The translations under genes and the position numbers were made by a program. A stretch of DNA of 64,000 nt, taken from Pseudoalteromonas aliena SW19 (GTDB taxonomy: Bacteria; Pseudomonadota; Gammaproteobacteria; Enterobacterales; Alteromonadaceae). Under the pieces are notes generated by a model. The model searched no databases. It was not told the DNA's origin and saw only the letters and a list, made by a program, of their open reading frames with translations. The stretch lies in NCBI RefSeq assembly GCF_014905615.1, contig NZ_AQGU01000025.1:806001-870000 (forward strand), given 5' to 3'. Of this stretch, positions 16,273 to 28,900 are shown in pieces. Each line of letters starts with the position of its first letter. The first letter of the stretch is position 1.

Positions 16273-17016
16273 TTAAATTTTTACGCAGACAAAAATGGCG
16301 TTGCCTGAGCGCTCTGCCCATAGGGTTATTTTGTCGTAGTCATGTTCAAATATCTGGATTTCGAAGTACGGCTTTAGGGCTTCTTTAAGCTCGGTATAAC
16401 TAAAAGCAACCATTGGGTGCTCGTCGTGCCATACGAGTGTTTTGTCTGCGGTGGTTTTTTCTATGCTGAGTTTTAATAACTGTTTGCTACCGCTGCCACT
16501 GTAGTGCCAACCTGAGCGAAATGTGAAGAAGCTATTTTCGCTTGTTGCGGTGTGCTCTACAAATGAATCGCTGTCGATTTTGTTTTTATCAACCGTGTTA
16601 AAACAAAATATTCCACCCACGTTTAATGCATTATGTACACTGGCAAGGCACTCTTTTAACTTATTAATGCCATCGCAGTAATGGATTGAATACAAAAAGC
16701 AGGTAATTAAATCCACGTGCTTGGTGACTTTAAATTCACTCATGTTTTGCAATGAAAATTGTGCTTCTGGGCAACGAATTTTTGCTTTATCAAGCATTGG
16801 CTGATTAATATCAAGCCCACTACTTTGATAGCCGTTATCAATAAAGTGGCGTACATGCGGACCTGTACCACAGGCTAAATCGAGATGGATATTTCCGCTA
16901 TTACCAAAAATTTGGTGCAGCCTGTGAATAGAATTGCTCTGGGCTTGATAATCTATATCTGCGCACATTAAGTCGTAGTAATCAGAAAGGTCTGTGTAAA
17001 GCGCGTTTGCGGACAT
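16273..17016 (-). CDS. class I SAM-dependent methyltransferase
   Basis: This is a 247-residue cytoplasmic protein. Motif I is clear as HLDLACGTGPH (about residues 43-53), followed by the SGLDINQPML acidic loop (about 67-76) that binds the SAM ribose and VDLITCFLYSIHY as the motif IV region. The substrate cannot be told from sequence; many relatives act on small molecules. ATG is used, with a weak ribosome site. It lies between two identical REP-like palindromes and upstream of none of its strand neighbours' promoters, so it may have arrived with the accessory block. Not assigned to a named family. Confidence 0.75.
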   Translation of the reverse strand: MSANALYTDLSDYYDLMCADIDYQAQSNSIHRLHQIFGNSGNIHLDLACGTGPHVRHFIDNGYQSSGLDINQPMLDKAKIRCPEAQFSLQNMSEFKVTKHVDLITCFLYSIHYCDGINKLKECLASVHNALNVGGIFCFNTVDKNKIDSDSFVEHTATSENSFFTFRSGWHYSGSGSKQLLKLSIEKTTADKTLVWHDEHPMVAFSYTELKEALKPYFEIQIFEHDYDKITLWAERSGNAIFVCVKI

Positions 17017-17107
17017 ATAGGCCTAGTGGTAAGTAGTAGAATATTTTTAAGTCGCGCATAGTAAACTAATTATGACTATTAGCGAAGAAGATATGAGCTT
17101 TAGGGTT

Positions 17108-17138
17108 GTCGGATGGCGCTTCGCTTATCCGACCTACG
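17108..17138. repeat. REP-like palindrome, 31 bases, copy 2
   Basis: This is identical over 31 bases to 16154-16184 and in the same orientation. It is located between the methyltransferase start and the queE stop. Confidence 0.7.
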
Positions 17139-17160
17139 TAATATAACTTTAAGCTGCGCT

Positions 17161-17838
17161 TTAACTAATTCCTAAATACTTATGCACTTGTATTGATAGG
17201 CGCCAGTTTTTAGCAATACAGGTGTCGATTGCGAGTTTAGTTGCTGATACTTTTTGGCTAATTGGCTGTAAATAAACAAGCTTTGGGTTAACGCCTGTTT
17301 TAGCAAATAATTCTTCTAGCTCTTCTACGTGCTTTTGCATAGCAACGGGGTGTTTAATCTCGTTTGCACGCTTCATCGCGCTGGTAAGTACTTCGTAACC
17401 GCCGCGCATATTAATTTTTGGCGATACCGTTACCCATGTTTGCTCTGGTGCGAGTATTTCAAACGTGCCGCTGGTTTCTATTTGTGTGCTAAACCCGTGT
17501 TCGTGTAATAAGTTACAGACTGGATTTAAATCAAACATGCATGGCTCGCCGCCGGTAATTACAACATGCTTTGCGGTATACCCACGCGATTGAAACAAGG
17601 CTAAAATTTGCTCTGCACTGGCGTTAGCCCAATGATCTGAGTCGGCTTTTTTTTCTACGGTTTCATCCAGCGATACTTTATATACATTATCAACATCCCA
17701 CGTTTGCTTAGTGTCGCACCAAGAGCAACCTACAGGGCAGCCTTGCAGGCGTAAAAATATTGAGGGTGTGCCAGTAAAGCTAGCTTCACCTTGAATGGTT
17801 TCAAACACTTCATTAATTTTGTACAAAAGAGATCTCAC
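17161..17838 (-). CDS. queE: 7-carboxy-7-deazaguanine synthase QueE
   Basis: This is a 225-residue radical-SAM enzyme that converts 6-carboxytetrahydropterin to 7-carboxy-7-deazaguanine in the queuosine pathway. The [4Fe-4S] motif C-x3-C-x2-C is at Cys34, Cys38 and Cys41 (GCPVGCSWCDT), preceded by the substrate segment ETIQGEASFTG. GGEPCMFD provides the SAM-binding GGE motif. The start is GTG at 17838; an in-frame TTG five codons in is an alternative, since family members start close to LYKINEVFETIQGE. It is divergent from queC, which makes the next intermediate, and the 133 bases between them probably hold both promoters. Confidence 0.93.
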   Translation of the reverse strand: MRSLLYKINEVFETIQGEASFTGTPSIFLRLQGCPVGCSWCDTKQTWDVDNVYKVSLDETVEKKADSDHWANASAEQILALFQSRGYTAKHVVITGGEPCMFDLNPVCNLLHEHGFSTQIETSGTFEILAPEQTWVTVSPKINMRGGYEVLTSAMKRANEIKHPVAMQKHVEELEELFAKTGVNPKLVYLQPISQKVSATKLAIDTCIAKNWRLSIQVHKYLGIS

Positions 17839-17971
17839 TTACTACCTAGCAGCCAAATTGCTACTATTAAAAAACCAAAAAGCGCTGTGCAAAAATTGTT
17901 ATTTAAGCTGCGGCCGTGTAGTATATCGCGCCCTGATATAAACCTCTATTAAAACTAAGAGCAAAACAGAT

Positions 17972-18628
17972 ATGACGCAAAAAGTAGTTGTTATTTATTC
18001 CGGCGGTATGGATTCATTTACCGTATTAAATAAAGCCCTGCAACAAGGCCATGATGTATATGCCCTTTCATTTGACTATGGGCAGCGTCATGTAAAAGAG
18101 CTTAAAGTGGCAGCAAGTGTGTGTGAGAAACTAAACGTGCCGCACAAAATTGTTGATATTTCGGCGATTAACCAACTTATTGGTGGCTCATCACTTACTG
18201 ATGATATTGATGTGCCTGAAGGCCACTACGAAGAAGAGAGCATGAAAAGTACGATTGTACCTAATCGTAATATGATTTTGCTCTCGCTTGCTGTTGGTTA
18301 CGCGGTATCACTTAAAGCTGGCCAAGTTTATTACGGCGCTCACTCTGGGGATCATGCTATTTACCCTGACTGCCGTCCTGAATTTGTGCAAAAAATGGAT
18401 GATGTGTGTCGTATTGCGAACTACGACGCGGTAGAAATTTTTAGCCCGTATTTAAATAATACTAAAATTGGTATTTTAACCGACGGTATTGAAATGGGTT
18501 TAGATTACAGCCAAACGTGGACCTGTTATAACGGCCGTGAAAAGGCCTGTGGTAAATGTGGCGCGTGCCAAGAACGCCTTGAAGCATTTGCACTAAATAA
18601 CATTACAGATCCGTTAGAATACGAATAA
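17972..18628 (+). CDS. queC: 7-cyano-7-deazaguanine synthase QueC
   Basis: This is a 218-residue ATP-dependent enzyme that turns 7-carboxy-7-deazaguanine into preQ0. The PP-loop SGGMDS lies at residues 10-15, and [11 protein letters not shown] and [14 protein letters not shown] are family blocks. The zinc site is the C-terminal Cys cluster TWTCYNG...[10 protein letters not shown]. Length and motifs fit QueC closely. Together with queE it supplies queuosine for tRNA (or deazaguanine DNA modification, for which no other genes are seen here). The gene ends at a strong bidirectional terminator. Confidence 0.95.
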   Translation: MTQKVVVIYSGGMDSFTVLNKALQQGHDVYALSFDYGQRHVKELKVAASVCEKLNVPHKIVDISAINQLIGGSSLTDDIDVPEGHYEEESMKSTIVPNRNMILLSLAVGYAVSLKAGQVYYGAHSGDHAIYPDCRPEFVQKMDDVCRIANYDAVEIFSPYLNNTKIGILTDGIEMGLDYSQTWTCYNGREKACGKCGACQERLEAFALNNITDPLEYE

Positions 18629-18662
18629 GCCGCAATTAATTAGTAATGTAATTGCTGCAAAT

Positions 18663-18691
18663 AAAAAAGGCTATCATCGATAGCCTTTTTT
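18663..18691. terminator. bidirectional intrinsic terminator (queC / methyltransferase)
   Basis: AAAAAAGGCTATC is followed by ATC and then GATAGCCTTTTTT: a GC-containing stem with A and T runs on either side, between convergent genes. Confidence 0.88.
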
Positions 18692-18721
18692 GTTTGTCAG
18701 GTTTTAAGTGACTGGTATTGA

Positions 18722-19171
18722 TTACAACCAGCGTTTTACACGCGCTTTATAGGCGGTAAACTCTTCGCCAAATAATTTAGTGAGCGCGCGTTCCTCTGGA
18801 ATTATTTGAAAAAGCGTTAAATACGCAATAAATCCAACAATACAAAGCATTGCCCACAACGAGCCTAACCAAATACCCCACCCCGTTAAAATAAATGCAA
18901 AACCCACATACATTGGATTACGAGAGATTTTATAAATACCGCTCGTAATAAGTTTTGACGCTTGTTCAGGTTTATTAGGGTTTACCGTGGTATTTGCTAT
19001 TTTAAAACTCGCCACACCCGCAATACAAAACGCACACCCAATAATGACTAAACTTGCCGCTAAGTAGGTAATAAATGCGGTGAAATCAATAACACTGTAA
19101 TGCGCAATAAGCGCCATTATGCCTGCAAAAAACAGCACAACAATAACCGGTGGAATTTTATTATTTAACAT
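18722..19171 (-). CDS. isoprenylcysteine/phospholipid methyltransferase-family membrane protein
   Basis: This is a 149-residue integral membrane protein with about four hydrophobic segments (residues 8-25, 32-52, 88-108, 110-128). The C-terminal half carries the PEMT/ICMT signature ISRNPMYVGF, followed by the EERALTKLFGEEFTAYKARVKRWL-type end in which Glu and Arg bind SAM in relatives. The substrate is unknown; bacterial members methylate lipids or small thiols. It stands alone and converges on queC at a shared terminator. Confidence 0.75.
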   Translation of the reverse strand: MLNNKIPPVIVVLFFAGIMALIAHYSVIDFTAFITYLAASLVIIGCAFCIAGVASFKIANTTVNPNKPEQASKLITSGIYKISRNPMYVGFAFILTGWGIWLGSLWAMLCIVGFIAYLTLFQIIPEERALTKLFGEEFTAYKARVKRWL

Positions 19172-19488
19172 GGCAACTCACTGTATTGACAAAAGTATGT
19201 TTATTATATGGTGGCTATGCAGCCATTAAACAATATCTTAAGTGTATAAATGATGAACGCTAATTAGCTAAAAGAAATTCAGCAACACCTTAACTTAACT
19301 GGTGCAGAACTCCACGTATTAGTTATCGCTTAAGTCGCTTTTAAATTAACTTAGTCTCAATAAAACAACACACTACACATCACTCATCTAATTTTCTTTT
19401 TTACTGCCATATAAATGTATTAGTTAAAATTAAGTACCTAATAAATACAGCTATTCCTTGTAAGCAGTTAAACTGTTGATTATAGTCA
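19172..19488. other. non-coding gap
   Basis: This 317-base gap precedes the receiver-TPR gene. A short open stretch near 19270-19330 reads KEIQQHLNLTGAELHVLVIA but has stops on both sides and no start; it may be a remnant. No promoter or repeat was identified with confidence. Confidence 0.3.
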
Positions 19489-19515
19489 GTGTTAAATGTA
19501 ATAACGCTTAAGCCA

Positions 19516-21171
19516 ATGCCAACTAAGATCTATTCAAAAGCCAAAATACTTATAGTCGAAGAGCAGCCGCTTGCTCAAAGCTATATGAAACAGTCGTTAG
19601 AAAGACTTGGCTTTCAACAATTGCGCTTTGCCGATCATGCAAAATCAGCAAAAGAGCAATGCTTAAGTGAAGAGTTTGATCTAATTGTTTGCTCGTTCAA
19701 TTTAAGTAAACAACAAGATGGCTATCAGCTTTATGAAGAGCTTAGGGTAAAACGCTTAATAAAAAATTCGACTGGATTCATTTTTATTTCTGCAGAAACA
19801 ACTGGCTCACTGGTGCATAGTGTACTTGAGTTGCAACCCGATGACTTTTTAGTAAAACCATTTACAGTACAAGAATTAAAAGTACGAATAGAGCGTGTTT
19901 TAAAGCGTAAACACGATTTACAAACTATTTATACTTTGATCGATGATGGTAACGATCCAAAAGCAATTACATATATAGATACTATTTTAAATAAAGAAAA
20001 TAATAGCTACAGCCCTATTTTATTACGATTAAAAGGGGATGCACTGCTTCGCTTAAACAGTAAACAAGAAGCTAAAGATTTTTTTAAATCAGTACTTAAC
20101 ATTCAAAAGTTTGCTTGGGCGAAAGTTGGTTTAGTCGAGGCGCTTATAGCTAATAATGAGCACATTCTTGCCCAGCGTATGCTCAAAACTATGTTGGAGC
20201 GGCAAGAAACACGCTTAGTTGCTTTAGACTTGTTAGGCCAATTAGAAATAAAACTTAATCAATTTGAATTAGCACAAGAGTTTTTAAGTCAAGCCGTTAA
20301 AATTGCTCCGCGTAACATTTCGCGCCAAAAATCGTTAAGTAATGTGTCGTTAATTAATCACGATTACGAAACCAATTATTTAACTCAAAAAGATATAGCA
20401 AGCTACGCAAAATACTCTATACACGACCACCCTAGTATCTATCTCAATGCAGCACGTGCAGGCATTGATTTTGCTCTAACAACGGATCAAACGGACCAAA
20501 TACAACGAATTTCTAGGCAAACAAATCAATATATCAATGATTTAAAAAAGCTATTTCCTAATAGCAGTAATCAAGCTCAAATTGATGTGCTTAATGCCCG
20601 ATTGCATTATTTAAAAGATGAACATCAAAAAGCAAAAAAACTCATCGAGCAACTTGATGATGACGACGTTATTATTGGCTCAGTTGATAGTGCGCTTGAT
20701 AAAGCAAAAGCATTTCATGAGTTAGGTTTTCACCAAAAAGCCCAAACACTTTTCACTCAAATAATTAATCATTGTGAGCAACACCCTAATCAAGAAGATA
20801 TCACTTATTTACGGTACATCCAACAACAACAAAGTGAACGCCGTGATATAAAAATAGGGCCAAAAGAGCTAAACAATCATGCGGTTAATCAATTTAATAG
20901 AGGGCAGTTAAATACTGCTTTAGAGGCGTTTACGCAGGCATTTAGGGTCATGCCTCGCAATCCCAGCATTGCACTTAATTTATTACAATGCTTACTTGAT
21001 TCAAATAAACAACTGGGCCGATCATTTAACCTTGAGCTTGCAAAAAAATGCTACGCCCTGCTTAGTAAAACTCAGCTACCAGCAGAGCAGATGCAGCGTT
21101 TAGATAAAATTTTGGATATTGCAAAAGAAATGAAATTAGAACTTGAAACAGACACTAAATCACAAAAGTAA
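19516..21171 (+). CDS. degenerate response-regulator receiver domain with TPR repeats
   Basis: This is a 551-residue protein from ATG 19516 (an in-frame GTG at 19489 would add nine residues). Residues 9-125 form a receiver domain with Glu15/Glu16 (ILIVEEQ) at the acidic site and the conserved Lys114 (LVKPF). The phosphoacceptor Asp is replaced by Ser60 (DLIVCSFNL), so normal phosphorylation is not expected. From about residue 130 to 545 it is helical, with TPR-like repeats (for example LLGQLEIKLNQFELAQEFL and ALEAFTQAFRVMPRNPSIAL). There is no output domain, so it probably acts through protein contacts. Similar receiver-TPR proteins occur in Shewanella and Vibrio. The stop is 5 bases from the convergent msrB stop. 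Confidence 0.82.
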   Translation: MPTKIYSKAKILIVEEQPLAQSYMKQSLERLGFQQLRFADHAKSAKEQCLSEEFDLIVCSFNLSKQQDGYQLYEELRVKRLIKNSTGFIFISAETTGSLVHSVLELQPDDFLVKPFTVQELKVRIERVLKRKHDLQTIYTLIDDGNDPKAITYIDTILNKENNSYSPILLRLKGDALLRLNSKQEAKDFFKSVLNIQKFAWAKVGLVEALIANNEHILAQRMLKTMLERQETRLVALDLLGQLEIKLNQFELAQEFLSQAVKIAPRNISRQKSLSNVSLINHDYETNYLTQKDIASYAKYSIHDHPSIYLNAARAGIDFALTTDQTDQIQRISRQTNQYINDLKKLFPNSSNQAQIDVLNARLHYLKDEHQKAKKLIEQLDDDDVIIGSVDSALDKAKAFHELGFHQKAQTLFTQIINHCEQHPNQEDITYLRYIQQQQSERRDIKIGPKELNNHAVNQFNRGQLNTALEAFTQAFRVMPRNPSIALNLLQCLLDSNKQLGRSFNLELAKKCYALLSKTQLPAEQMQRLDKILDIAKEMKLELETDTKSQK

Positions 21172-21176
21172 CAACG

Positions 21177-21617
21177 TTAAAGCTTTTTCATTGATGCTGC
21201 ATTTACGCAGTATCGCAAACCTGTAGGCAATGGGCCATCAGGAAAAATATGCCCCAAATGTGCATCACACACGTTGCAAACAACTTCAATTCGCTCCATG
21301 CCATGGCTTATATCACTCACATAACCAATCGCTTCAATTGTGGCGGGTTGTGTAAACGAAGGCCAGCCCGTACCACTGTCAAATTTTTCATCAGCATCAA
21401 AAAGTAGATTATCGCAACAAACACACGCGTATTTACCTGGCTCTAACAATGTGCAACTAGCTGAGCTATGCGGACGCTCTGTGCCTTTATTACGTGTTAC
21501 GTAGTACGCATTCTCTGATAATTGCTCACGCCACTGAGCGTCCGTTTTAATCACTTTTTTACTTGGTGTAGGATTGCCGTTATTGGCAAAGTTAATAACA
21601 TCATTCCACTTCAACAT
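21177..21617 (-). CDS. msrB: peptide-methionine (R)-S-oxide reductase MsrB
   Basis: This is a 146-residue cytoplasmic repair enzyme that reduces methionine-R-sulfoxide in proteins. The zinc-binding pairs are Cys65/Cys68 (CVCC) and Cys114/Cys117 (CNVC). The catalytic cysteine is Cys137 in LRYCVNAAS. The conserved block DSGTGWPSF lies at about 80-88. Length and motifs are standard. It is a single gene on its strand, and its promoter lies in the gap before the gene ending at 21710. Confidence 0.95.
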   Translation of the reverse strand: MLKWNDVINFANNGNPTPSKKVIKTDAQWREQLSENAYYVTRNKGTERPHSSASCTLLEPGKYACVCCDNLLFDADEKFDSGTGWPSFTQPATIEAIGYVSDISHGMERIEVVCNVCDAHLGHIFPDGPLPTGLRYCVNAASMKKL

Positions 21618-21709
21618 AATGACCTCATTGAATCGTTAATTAGCGGTACTTTTTAAATTTATAAAAAATATCGTTAAGTATTACGTTATTGATTAGAGTG
21701 GAGATCAGC

Positions 21710-22150
21710 CTAATCAAAGGTAATGGTTTGCTTTTCTGAATCGGTAAGTATTCGTTTAATAAAACTATCTAACTGTGCTTTTTTTACAGGTAGACTTACG
21801 CACAATTGGCGCTCGTTGTTGCTGTAGATCGTCAGCTCATCGTCTTTGCTGGTTATGCGTTCGATGCTTTTAATAACCAACCAGTTGGGGCCGTGTTTTT
21901 TATCAAAAAATCCCATCAAACTAAAGAGTAATAAATGTTGCGCATCTCGTTGGATAAAATGCTCTAAACGGTTTCTCGATTTAAAAAGCGGTGTGAGCCT
22001 ATAAATACTTGAACAAAAAATAAATATCCATAAGCCAAATAGTACTTTAAACCACATAAACTCTAAAAGCTCAGTGCTAATCGTTAAAATAATAAGCACT
22101 AATCCTATTAGCGAAATCGTTATCGCTATTGTTTTATTTACAGCGTCCAC
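21710..22150 (-). CDS. small membrane protein of unknown function (last of the ligA run)
   Basis: This is a 146-residue protein with a GTG start, 8 bases after the DUF2919-type gene on the same strand. There are two hydrophobic segments at the N-terminus (about 8-27 and 32-52), then a soluble tail of about 90 residues with a strand-rich pattern (ERITSKDDELTIYSNNERQLCVSL) that resembles a PH-like membrane-associated fold. The family is not recognised. Tight spacing suggests translation coupled to the two upstream membrane genes. Confidence 0.6.
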   Translation of the reverse strand: MDAVNKTIAITISLIGLVLIILTISTELLEFMWFKVLFGLWIFIFCSSIYRLTPLFKSRNRLEHFIQRDAQHLLLFSLMGFFDKKHGPNWLVIKSIERITSKDDELTIYSNNERQLCVSLPVKKAQLDSFIKRILTDSEKQTITFD

Positions 22151-22158
22151 AACCAGTC

Positions 22159-22667
22159 CTATTTAAGTAACTTTTTCTCTTCGGCTGCTTTTTCTGTTGG
22201 CTCAGGCCAATCGTTAAAAAAAACGGTTAAATAACGGCTCTTAACTAAATACCACAGCACCCATAAAACAATCATCATTTGTACTGCTAAAAATAATGAA
22301 AATCGATAATGACTATGTGCGGCTTGAATACTTAACCATGTTAAATCAACAACAGCACATAAAATAAGAGGCCAGCGCATATGCTGCCAAATTTTGGCTA
22401 ACCTGTCGCTCGCACTGTGTGAGTCTCGCGGCCGCCGTAAACAAAATAAAATAGTCGGTATTATTGCAATACTACCAATCGTTATTGCGATAAAAAAATC
22501 ATTTTTATTTTTAAAAAATAACGACATTAAATCCAGTTCAGGCCTGCGGCTTAAAGCCGCAATAACCCAAATGAAATAGCCGCGTAAGAGCACCAGCAAA
22601 CTCAAATGAAATGCAATAGGAGTACGGTAACTCCCATACTTATCCCAGTATTCGGGTCCATATCGGC

Positions 22668-22671
<4 letters not shown>
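22159..22671 (-). CDS. DUF2919 (YfeZ-like) membrane protein
   Basis: This is a 170-residue protein. The N-terminal YWDKYGSYRTPIAFHLSLL, followed by a helix with RGYFIWVIAALSRRPELDLM, fits the DUF2919 family as I recall it. About four membrane helices are visible (residues 22-41, 58-76, 95-110, 125-142). The function is unknown. Its start overlaps the stop of the DUF3392-type gene by four bases (ATGA), so it is part of the ligA-downstream operon. Confidence 0.7.
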
Positions 22672-25023
<2,352 letters not shown>

Positions 25024-25041
25024 TTAAACCTCAATAAACAT

Positions 25042-25079
25042 AAAAAAAGCCACTTTGATGAGTCATCATCCAGTGGCTT
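25042..25079 (-). terminator. terminator after zipA
   Basis: On the minus strand AGCCACTGGATGATGA pairs with TCATCAAAGTGGCT and is followed by seven T. It lies between zipA and ligA, so some transcripts may end before ligA. Confidence 0.8.
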
Positions 25080-25103
25080 ACAAAAATATAATATATGCGC
25101 TAT

Positions 25104-25871
25104 TTACGCTGAAAAAGAACGAACCTGTTCAACATACTGCCTGATGCGCTCTACGGTCATTTCTTCACGTTCTGCATCTAAAATTTGCGCACCAAACTCA
25201 TCCGCTAACTTTTTAGCTGCACTGTGCAACATATTAAATGCCGCTAAGCCATCACCGTCGCACGGCAATGTCATAAATAAGCTAACCCCTGCGGTACTAA
25301 ACTGTTCCATATTATCAATATCAAACGTACCTGGGTTGTACATATTTACTAATCTAAATAACACAGGGCCTTGTCCTGCGGGATCGAGATGGCGATTAAA
25401 AAAGCCTTCCTCTGAGTATTTAAACCCTAACGTGTTAACGGCTGGCAATAATTTACTGCCCTGCATGCTAAGCCCTTCTGGCATTTGAATATGCACAATA
25501 ACAAAGTCAGACATTTGAGCTGACGATTCTTCATCGCTTTGCTCTTTTGTTTCTAGGTCATCGACTATTTCTAGGTCATCTTCAATCGGCACTTCTGGCA
25601 CGCTTGTATCAATTTGCGGCTCATCTGCAGCAAAGTTAAGCTCACCAAATTGAGGTTCGTCACGTTCTTCTATCACAGGCTCCTTTGGCTCAGCCTCAGG
25701 ACGAGAAGTATGCGATGACGCTGGTGCACTTTGTTGTAATGGTTCAACCCGTTCGTTATTTGACGCTTCAGGGCGATCTTTTTTTCTGACCGACCACAAA
25801 CCATGCACTAACAAACCACCAATGACAATTACACTGATAACGATTAAAACCCATCTTAATTGTTCGGCCAT
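25104..25871 (-). CDS. zipA: cell division protein ZipA
   Basis: This is a 255-residue inner-membrane protein that tethers FtsZ to the membrane at the division septum. It has the typical layout: an N-terminal membrane helix with the N-terminus outside (about 7-26, VLIVISVIVIGGLLVHGLW), a positively charged RKKDR patch, an acidic, Pro/Glu-rich linker (about 35-125), and a C-terminal FtsZ-binding domain (about 126-255, starting DFVIVHIQMPEGLSM). It is shorter than the E. coli protein because of a shorter linker. It sits between smc and ligA. Confidence 0.92.
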   Translation of the reverse strand: MAEQLRWVLIVISVIVIGGLLVHGLWSVRKKDRPEASNNERVEPLQQSAPASSHTSRPEAEPKEPVIEERDEPQFGELNFAADEPQIDTSVPEVPIEDDLEIVDDLETKEQSDEESSAQMSDFVIVHIQMPEGLSMQGSKLLPAVNTLGFKYSEEGFFNRHLDPAGQGPVLFRLVNMYNPGTFDIDNMEQFSTAGVSLFMTLPCDGDGLAAFNMLHSAAKKLADEFGAQILDAEREEMTVERIRQYVEQVRSFSA

Positions 25872-25945
25872 CCCCTCACCTTTTATTATTTGATATGCCT
25901 AAAACCTGTATATTAATTAAAAACCAATACACGTGTTATAAAAAT

Positions 25946-28900
25946 TTATGCATGTGCAAGTTGCACAGCTTGTTCTATATCTACAGCAACCATCCGCGAT
26001 ACGCCAGGTTCTGCCATAGTTACACCCGTTAATCTACCTGCCATTTCCATCGCAATTTTATTATGACTAATATAAATAAACTGCACCGATTGTGACATTT
26101 CTTCAACCAAACGGCAAAAACGAACAACGTTAGCATCATCTAATGGTGCATCTACTTCGTCCAGCATACAAAATGGCGCTGGATTGAGCCTGAATATAGA
26201 AAACACTAATGATAATGCGGTCAGCGCTTTTTCTCCACCACTTAACAAATGAATTGTTGAATTTTTCTTACCTGGTGGTCGTGCCATTATACTAACACCA
26301 CTTTCGAGTAAATCATCACTGGTTAATGTTAAATACGCACTGCCACCACCAAAAACTTTAGGAAATAGTTCAGCAAAATCGTCATTAACCTGATCAAAGG
26401 TCTCTTTAAAGCGCGTTTTGGTCTCTCTATCAATTTTACCAATAGCACCTTCAAGCGTGCTTAACGCTTTTGTTAAATCTTCTAATTGATTATCAAGATA
26501 ATCACTTCGCGCTTTAGCTAAATCGAACTCTTCTATTGCCGCTAAATTTACCGCACCTAATTTATCCAACTGATTAGTAAATCCGGTTAACTGATTTTGT
26601 GCAGCGCTTAAACTTAGCGAGTCTGGTAACTCATTAAGTATCGCTTTTAAGCTTTGTTTTAATTCTTCTAATGGCTCAAGCGCCACTTGTGCTTTTATCA
26701 ATAAACTTTGCTCTTCAATCGCTAACTTTTGATGCTGCTGTTGTAAGCCCACCAGCTCACCTTGTGAATTTTTAAGGCTCGCTTGCTTGGTGTTTAAACT
26801 TTCCTTCGCTTGAGCCAGTTCTTTTTGCAGTGATACAAAAACCCACTCACCTTTTTGATGCTGCGCCAAAAGCAGGGCTATTTTATCACTCAATTCTTGC
26901 TCTGGGATCAGCAGCTCTTTTATTTCATTAAGTAGTTCTTGTGCGCCTTCAGAAGCACTAACGTGCTCTTGCTCTGCATGGCTCAATTTAGTTTGACTCA
27001 ATTGCCATTCACTGCGCGATTTTTGCAGGGCAAGCGTTCCATTGTGTGCTTGCGTTTTATATTGCTCGAGCATGTTTAATGCTTGGCTATAATTTTTATC
27101 GCTTTGTGAATGTAGGCTATTTGCAGCGTCTACCTCATTTTTTAAATTGAGTTGCTGCTCATTTAATACTTCATGTAGTTTGTTTTGCTCGCCAAGCACA
27201 GTATTTAATTGCAAAAGCTGAGTTATTAATTGCTGCTTTTGCTGCTGTAACTTTTCTAACTGTTGCAGATGCTGCGCTACTTGCTGTTTAAGCATGTCAG
27301 TGCGCGTACTGGCGACGGCACTATTTTGCGCAAGCTCATGTATGGCTTCTTTTAGCTCACTTTGCTCGTTAATTAATTGCGCTTGCTTGAGTGTATATTT
27401 ATCAAGAGTGAGCGTGACGTGATGTAGCTCGTCCTCGACATCAATTAACTGCTGAGTTTTATCTTGTAACTGCTTATGCTTTAAAAGCAATGAGTTGTCA
27501 GCATTACGATCGGCGCTTACATGCCAATTACGACCATGTAACGCACCGTTTTTATCCATAACGGCTGTATAAAAACCATCATTTAATATTGTTAAATCAC
27601 CGTTTTCGTTATAAGCAATACGCGTTAAATGCTCTGGATACACGCCGCTTGTTATAAATACCGCTAAGCTATTTGTTGGCATGTGATCATCATGACTTGC
27701 CCACACGCTGTTACTAGTTTGCTGCTCGCTTACATTTAAATGCTCTAGCGACTTAAGTGCTTGCTCTATTAAAGGTTCAAAGCCTTCTTTGACGCTTAGC
27801 TGGTTAAACAATCCGTTAGTACGCTCAGTTTCTTCATCGAGTCCGAGTGTACTTTTAAGCCCTGTTATACTTGCTTTTAACTCGTTTGCTTTTTGAGTGA
27901 GCAAAGAGTGCTGCTTTTGTGTATCGTTAACATGTGTGTTTTGTAATTCAAGTTTAGCGCTGCACTGTGTATGCGCAGTTTGTTTTGCGGCAAGCTGTTG
28001 AGTTAATATTTGCCTTTGCTGTATTTGCTGCGTTAATTGTTGCTCTACATCACTACTTTGTAGCTCGCTAAGCTGATCCTTTAGCTGATTAATTTGCTCG
28101 TTAACGTGGCTTATTTGCTGTTGAGTTTGTTTGATATGACCACTATGCAGTTGCGCATTAGTATTAAGCTGCTGCTGTTGCTCACTCAAAGCTTGCCAAT
28201 GAGTACTGTACTGCTGCTTAAGTGCTAATAACTCTTTAAGCTCAAGCGTTAACTCGTTAACTTGCTCTTCGCACATTAAGGCATTTTCACTTGCCTCTTG
28301 CAGGGTTTCATTTAGTTGCTCGCACACAATTTGCTGCTGCACTTTAACTTCAAGGCTATGTGTTTGGCGTTGCTGTAATTTAATTAAATTTTGCTTAAGC
28401 GTTTGAGTTTGTTGTTTTACGTTTATTTGTTGTTGCTCAGCGCGAGTAAGCTCGGTGTGTATTACATGTTGTTGATGCTGGGCATCGCTTAATTTATCTT
28501 GCTGGGTTTGTACTTGCCCTTCTAAGCTTGCAAGTACATCGTCATGCCCTGAATGAGCTGTTTCAAAAAACAAAATTTGATCATTAAGTTTATTAATTAG
28601 GGCGCTTTTTTCAAGTTGCAGCTGGTGTAACTTTTGCCATTTTAAAACCGCTATTTGCCCTTTTAATGTACGTTCTTGCGCTTTTAACTCGCGGTATTTT
28701 TTTGCATCAACCGACTGCACAGCCAATTTATCTAACTGACTTTGCAGCTCTTTTCGCACATCTAACAGACGTTCAAGATTTTCGCGGGTGCTTTTAATAC
28801 GAGTTTGTGTTTCGCGGCGGCGCTCTTTGTATTTTGATACACCGGCAGCTTCTTCTAAAAATACGCGTAATTCTTGTGGTTTACTTTCTATTAAACGCGA

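Noticed and set aside
17839-17971. preQ1 riboswitch between queE and queC
   Set aside because: No recognisable aptamer pattern was found; only an ordinary divergent spacer is visible.
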